The position numbers and the translations under genes were made by a program. 64,000 nt of DNA from Eucommia ulmoides. Lineage: Eukaryota > Streptophyta > Magnoliopsida > Garryales > Eucommiaceae. The notes under the pieces were generated by a model, which ran no database searches, was not told the DNA's origin, and saw only the letters and a list, made by a program, of their open reading frames with translations. The stretch lies in assembly GCA_016647705.1 (NCBI GenBank), contig CM028328.1, positions 42,539,429 to 42,603,428 on the forward strand, written 5' to 3'. Of this stretch, positions 58,713 through 64,000 are shown one piece after another; the stretch's first letter is position 1, and the number at the start of each line of letters is the position of its first letter.

Positions 58713-61285
58713 TATTCAATAACTTTGATACAAATGTTAAAAAAGTTGTAAGTAATATGATAAAATGAAAAATTTAAATTATAAAATGTCTATCTAAATT
58801 TTACAGTATAATGATGTATAAATGATGATCTTTAAAATAAGATATTAATTTTTTTATTTTTATTTCTGAATTAGTATGCATGTAAATGTTATGCATAACA
58901 TTAACTCTGATGTTAATGTTATATATAACATCACTATAATCTGTGTGTTTTGTGGGTGTTGAATATAAAATTAAATTCAATAAAAATAATATCAATTTAT
59001 ATTGATAATAGTACAAATTATATAAACATGTTGAATATAATATGACTTATTGATAAAGATGATTTGGATGTTGAATGTAACAGTGTTTTGATAATGTATA
59101 AGACTATGTTAAATGTGGTACAAATGTAAAACTGAAAATTTTAAAAGTATCATGGTGAATGTAATTTGAATTTACAGATTTGAAATTAATGAAAAAAATA
59201 ATGATTGTGATATCATTTTGAAAATCTTATTTAGATAAATTCGAATATATAATTAGATTGTTAAAAAAATATGTACAACAATAGTTATTTCAATTTTAAT
59301 AAAATGATTATGTTGTGAAACCATTAAATATGAAAAATTTCAATCACGTGAATCTCACGAGGGCAAGCTTGTCATGTAATTTTCACGTTTTTTAAAGTTG
59401 AAACTAGGCGGTTTGAAAAATGTATTTATCAGGATTGTTTGATTAATTTCCAAACGTTGGAATCAATTGGTTCATACTTAAATTGAATCACAAATTATTT
59501 ATTTATTTATTTTTATCCTAGAGTGATTCTTTTAGTCCTGATCATATTTTTAACTTATTTTTAATTCTAACTAATATTTTTGTTAACTATGCTATCAATG
59601 TAAATTTTAAATTCAGTAAACATAAATTTTAAATCGAGCAAACATTAACTCTAAATTCAATCTAGTTAATGTCATGTGAAAATTAAAAAAAGAATAAGGA
59701 GGATAAAAAATTGCAACTGAAAATATAGTGAAAAGGGAGATGAAGAGAAAAAAATAAGAATTTGTTTGGAAAAATAAGAAATTATTTAAATATTATTTTT
59801 AAAAATAAAATAAAATTAAAATATAATTCAATGAAAAATTTGCACATCATTAAAAATAATTAAAAAGTGCACGGTATTTATTTGAAAAACATAAAAAAAA
59901 TATTATTAATAAAAATACACTAAAAAAACAATACAATGTAATCTTAAAATTATGTGATATTCAAGGAAACAAATGAAGTTAATAAGATTTTTTTTTTTCC
60001 AAATAAAAATCTATTATTGATTATTTAAGTATTTGATAATCAACTTGATGCAATGTATTTTTCATTAAAATCCTGTATATAAATAAGATATTAAAAAATA
60101 TCAAGGTAAGATAATGTTATTTAAAATGATATAATAATGAAAAAGATAATACATATGATCGAAAATAGATTTTCGAGTTTTTTTGTGTTTTTTTTTTAAA
60201 AAATAAATCGGTATTGTTCTACATACCATTTCCTGTACATAATAAAGAAGAGAAGAAATAATAAAAAGAAAAGAACACCCTAAAATTTCTAGTCATTTGT
60301 TTGGGTGAAAAAATGTATATATAAAAAAAAAGATGAAAAAAAAACCAAAAAAAAAAATTGTTTGATATGAATTAAAAAATAGGAGGATCAAAAAAATTGC
60401 AAAGAAAACAAAAAAATTTCTAAGCACATTTTTTCCTGCTAATTTGAAAAGAAAATGAAAAAAAATGAGAAAGTTGTTCGAGAGAAAAACAAAATTATAA
60501 TTATACTTTTAATAATAAAATTTTTGATTTCCATGATAGTAGAATGTTTAATTTATTTTTGCAATATATAAAAGTAAAATAATAAATTAGATTAAAGTAT
60601 ATTATTTTCCTTCTTTTTATTTTTTTTTTCTAACGAAATAAAAATGAAAAAAATATGTTATTTCTTTCACCATAAATAAAAATAGAAAAATTTATTATTT
60701 AATCCTATAAAGATATAAAATCTAAAAAAAAAAAAGGAAAGAAAGAAAAAAAAAAAGGACATTCCACTACTTTCATTAAATTTTTAGTCCCTAGAGATTT
60801 TTTAGAAAACAATCCCCTTTTTTTACTATCATTTTTTCTTGATTTACATTAAATGTCATTCTATAAATATAACATATGAACGTTCACATTTTTATTTTAC
60901 CATTTTAAAACATTTAATATATGTTAACGGTGACTGACTGAACTGTTGTAAATGTTCATATTGTTTATGTGAACATTCACGTCCGCTTATCATAGTTTAC
61001 TTCGAGTTAACTAATTAAACTACTATAAATGCTCACAAAATTACGAACAAAAATCTTACAAATGAAACATATTTAATATGGTTATCAGTGTGGATAGTTC
61101 ACACTTCTGTAAACTAATATGAATGTTCATAATATTTCGAACCAAAATAAAAAGAGTCAATTTAATAATAATCACATTTATGAACATCACACTACTATTT
61201 AAATAATGACTTATTTACATAAATATATATATTATAAAAAAAATAATTTCAAAAAATATCTTTTTTAAACATATTTACCACTCCC

Positions 61286-61354
61286 TCATAAGCCCAAGTT
61301 GCTAACTCCGGCTATTAAGAGTCGGAATTAGCAATCTTAACCTCGGCTTTATGT
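61286..61354. repeat. About 65-bp foldback
   Basis: TTGCTAACTCCGGC pairs with GTCGGAATTAGCAA around an 8-nt loop, and flanking CATAAGCC with GGCTTTATG extends the pairing. It may be a transposon-end fragment or an independent hairpin; no mature small-RNA claim is possible from sequence alone. Confidence 0.45.
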
Positions 61355-61401
61355 TCTACACGAAGTGGCTGAAAAGTCCTGAACCCCTTATACTATTTTT
61401 T

Positions 61402-61570
61402 GTATATATATATATATATATATATTTTGGAAATATGCTCTTTAAACGATTTGAAAACTCTCTCTCTCTCTCTCTCTTAATATTTTTTTAAGATCTTCCC
61501 TTTTATTATTTTTAAGACAATATTTGAAGACTTTTATTTTTTATTTTATTTTTTTTAAAAAAATGAAAAT

Positions 61571-61608
<38 letters not shown>

Positions 61609-61827
61609 ATGGAACTCTTTTTTAGAAATGATATTTTATTTTCAAATGATTCATGTAGATCTTTTTTTAGGAAAGAACAAAAAAAATTATTTTTTGAAAA
61701 AACTATACGTTTGAAAAGAAAAAAGTGTTTATTTATTACAACATGATTTTTAAAGATTTTCATTTTTAGGAGCTAAATTTGGGAAAGTATGAAATTGATG
61801 AAATACGATGAGAAAGGAAGAGAAGAA

Positions 61828-61859
<32 letters not shown>
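61402..61859. repeat. Cluster of four microsatellites
   Basis: (TA)n at 61402-61425, (CT)n at about 61458-61477, (AT)n at 61575-61602 and (TA)n at 61831-61859, in an AT-rich background. Confidence 0.9.
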
Positions 61860-61862
<3 letters not shown>

Positions 61863-62436
61863 TTAACCTAACTTAGGATCCAATTAAGGTAAGCGTCTTC
61901 CTAAACCTACTGTCTTCAAATTTCACACATGTTGAGAAATGAAGAACAATGATATGAAAAACATTCTCTTACTTTACCGAAAGGTCTTAAGCCTTTTTTT
62001 TTTTTAAAAAAAATTAAAATTAAAAATTACTCAAAAATCGAGAATATCCTACTAACGACCACATTTTTTTTTATTTTTTATTTTTATCATGGACAATTCT
62101 TTAATAAAAAAAAAATATAGCATAAGGCAAAGAAAATGAATGCAAAAGATAAATGCTTGCAAAGTAAAGAAAGAAAAGAAAATTAATACATTCTTTTGTT
62201 TTTCAATTTTTTTTTTACTTTTTTTAAAATACAAATTTAGATGTAGCAACAACATATAGTTTTTTTATAACGACATATTTTGTATTGTAATTTTTAAACA
62301 GACGGTGTAACGATGTAAATTAAATAAAAAGATAATTATAATGTGAAAAAATTAAAAGTCATTATCTAATGCTCGGAGGCTAAACCTGAAAGTGAAAACA
62401 CTGACCCGACATTTATATCGAATCATAGGTTGATTT

Positions 62437-64000
62437 TGTTGGCCCAGTAGAATACCCAAGAGGGGGGTGAATTGGGTAATTAAAAATATATCAGAATAAA
62501 ATTTGAATAAATCAAATAATTAATTTTAAGCCTAAATTAATTATTATCTTTATAACACATCGGAATAATATAATCAATCTAAGTGCACACCCAAATAGCA
62601 AAAATAAACAAATTAATAATGCAACACACAAAGATATATCCTGGTTTACCAAACTACTCTTAGCTAGTCTAGTCCTCTAAGTACCACGGAGATTCACACC
62701 CACTAATTTTCAAGATCTCTTTAAAGGTACGAACCAAACTCACACACCAATTCTTTTACAAGCTCAGAATCAACCTTTACAATTTCGTTTTCCAAGGTTC
62801 AAGAATAACCTTTACTTTTTACATGCTCAAGAATAATCTATCTTTTTACAGGTTAAAGATTAACCTAACTCTTTTTATACCTTAGGCTCAGGAATCAAAA
62901 CCTCTCAAAACATTCCAAGTATCCTTTTCCCAAGTAAGGATAGAACCTTTACAAATCACTCATACTAATTTTATTCAGGAAGAATTAATACCTCAATCTC
63001 TTTACAGGAAGAGACTGAAACTCTGCTATTCTTGATTAAATATCCCTAATGATATTCAATTAATCACAACTCACCAATACACAAATTGATAAGAAGTAAA
63101 TCTCATTTAGAATTTCTACCACCCCAGATAAATAATAACTCAATTAATATCTCAACTAGTGATAGAAATATGTGAGATACAAAAATCTAATTTTAACAAA
63201 ATATGGGTAGCAAATTGGAGCACATAATCAGATTTAAGAAATTGTTTGTAAAAATATTTTCTTCAAAAATCATAAACAATTTCTAAGATTAATTTCCAAA
63301 TAATAAACAAATAATGCAATAAAAGAATATAATTGGAAAGATCTCACCGAGATAACATCGAAGAATAATAGATTGAAATGTTGGATAGCTCAAATCGATG
63401 ACGCTTACACAATCAGCGCTTTAACTCAAGAACACCTCAATAATTGATATCACAATATGATCCCTCAAAATAAATATCAAAATGATGACTCTTATAAAAG
63501 CTTATGAACGAAATAGTTCTTAATATGGTGTTATTTCATTATGAAATCCGCAGGTTTTTTTTTTATAGGTATATGAAATAAGCCCTATAACGGTTAGTTT
63601 CCATAAGATATGTATTTTAAAATCATCAATAGACCCCATATATTGATACTTTTCATTTAAGGTATAATTCACTTAATAATAGCTTTCAAAATATTCAATA
63701 TAGTCCCTCAAAAGAATTTTCAAACTTAATTCCAAAAGATATGAAGTATTAAAAGGACCAATTTGAAAAACATTTTAATTCCAAGTACCAAATCTATAGG
63801 AATTAAACAATAGATGAACCATATCTTAAATATCACCAAATCTCTTAAATCTCTCTCAAATCCTAACAAAAAACGGCTACTTTTAGATATGATTTCGGAT
63901 CAAATAATATCCTGAAACAGAATACTCAGTTGACTGCCCAGTAGACTGAATGATTCAGGGAGTAGCCTATGCAGTTCATCGGTCGACTGCTAGGTCGACT
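62437..64000 (-). repeat. Third copia LTR, minus strand, partial at the window edge
   Basis: The outer 3' end is at 62437 (plus-strand TGTTGGCCCAGTAG, so the LTR ends CTGGGCCAACA on the minus strand). The AATTCACCCCCCTCTTGGGT block, shared with LTRs ending at 11216 and 19843, is at about 62457-62480. The R/U5-like block with repeated AAGAATAACC/AGAATCAACC, inverted, resembles 19370-19600. It extends past the right edge. The frame-free sequence carries a GTCGAC motif cluster near its visible end. Confidence 0.75.
63920..64000 (-). promoter_or_regulatory. GTCGAC-type motif cluster in the third copia LTR
   Basis: CAGTTGACTGCCCAGTAGAC, ATCGGTCGACTGC and TAGGTCGACT in the last 80 bases. This is a third variant of the short palindromes seen at 9517-9562 and 17915-18315, in the same relative part of the LTR. 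Confidence 0.45.

Larger units (their letters stand above)
58722..62436. other. AT-rich intergenic region without recognisable genes
   Basis: Very AT-rich (many poly(A)/(T) runs). Short frames here have no family resemblance and are low complexity. It contains microsatellites, a foldback near 61286-61354, and small inverted repeats such as TTAATGTTATATATAACAT near 58912. No tRNA, rRNA or transposon coding sequence is seen. Confidence 0.6.

Noticed and set aside
60880-61170. Repeated TGTGAACATTC-like words suggesting a tandem repeat
   Set aside because: Similarity is weak and short in a strongly AT-rich background.
61286-61354. microRNA precursor
   Set aside because: Pairing is short with no evidence of a conserved mature sequence; kept only as a foldback.

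Overview
The window is nuclear DNA of a flowering plant, most likely a eudicot. It is AT-rich, has one intron-containing gene in 64 kb, and the rest is mostly nested LTR retrotransposons, many ending in clean 5-bp target duplications. The plus-strand gene (transcribed about 51.29-58.25 kb, CDS 52470-57817, nine coding exons, 615 aa) encodes a plant-specific single C2H2 zinc-finger protein. I have no gene symbol for it.

Region 1-13.6 kb: the 3' half of a Ty1/copia element of Sirevirus-like layout. Its reverse transcriptase is split by a 5.4-kb minus-strand Athila-like element without pol (702-6098, duplication GTAGT). After RNase H it carries an extra gene (7367-8647, one in-frame stop) and a 2.2-kb LTR (8984-11216). 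A partial inverted copy of that LTR follows, then a truncated Athila-like LTR. Region 13.6-19.8 kb: a second copia element with a gag remnant, no pol, a decayed relative of the same extra gene, and a 3' LTR.

Region 19.8-28.76 kb: the 3' end of a minus-strand, probably Tat-type gypsy element with an approximately 87-bp tandem array. It is interrupted by a second Athila-like element (21953-27512, duplication ATCAC). Region 28.76-44.93 kb: a one-ended Athila-like element; a 4.2-kb palindrome made of two inverted chromovirus LTRs; and the 3' end of an Athila-like element that received a complete plus-strand one (35677-42754, duplication GAGTG). The 5' LTR of the latter holds a 910-bp Mutator-type foldback element (9-bp duplication). 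Region 44.93-51.0 kb: gag and protease relics of a Ty3/gypsy element, split by an Athila-like element that lacks its left LTR. Region 51-58.3 kb is the gene, with an Au-type SINE relic in an intron. Region 58.3-64 kb is AT-rich spacer with a 302-bp MITE, then a third copia LTR on the minus strand.

The most intriguing pattern concerns the copia elements. The extra gene is preceded by short palindromes, and near-identical palindromes sit in the U3 of the same element's LTR. In the second copia element both places carry a different palindrome. The Athila-like LTRs independently carry arrays of another palindrome (CCGCCTAGGCGG-like or CACCGC-NNNN-GCGGTG-like) upstream of their TATA boxes. This would fit an element-encoded DNA-binding regulator with two target sites, but that is inference.
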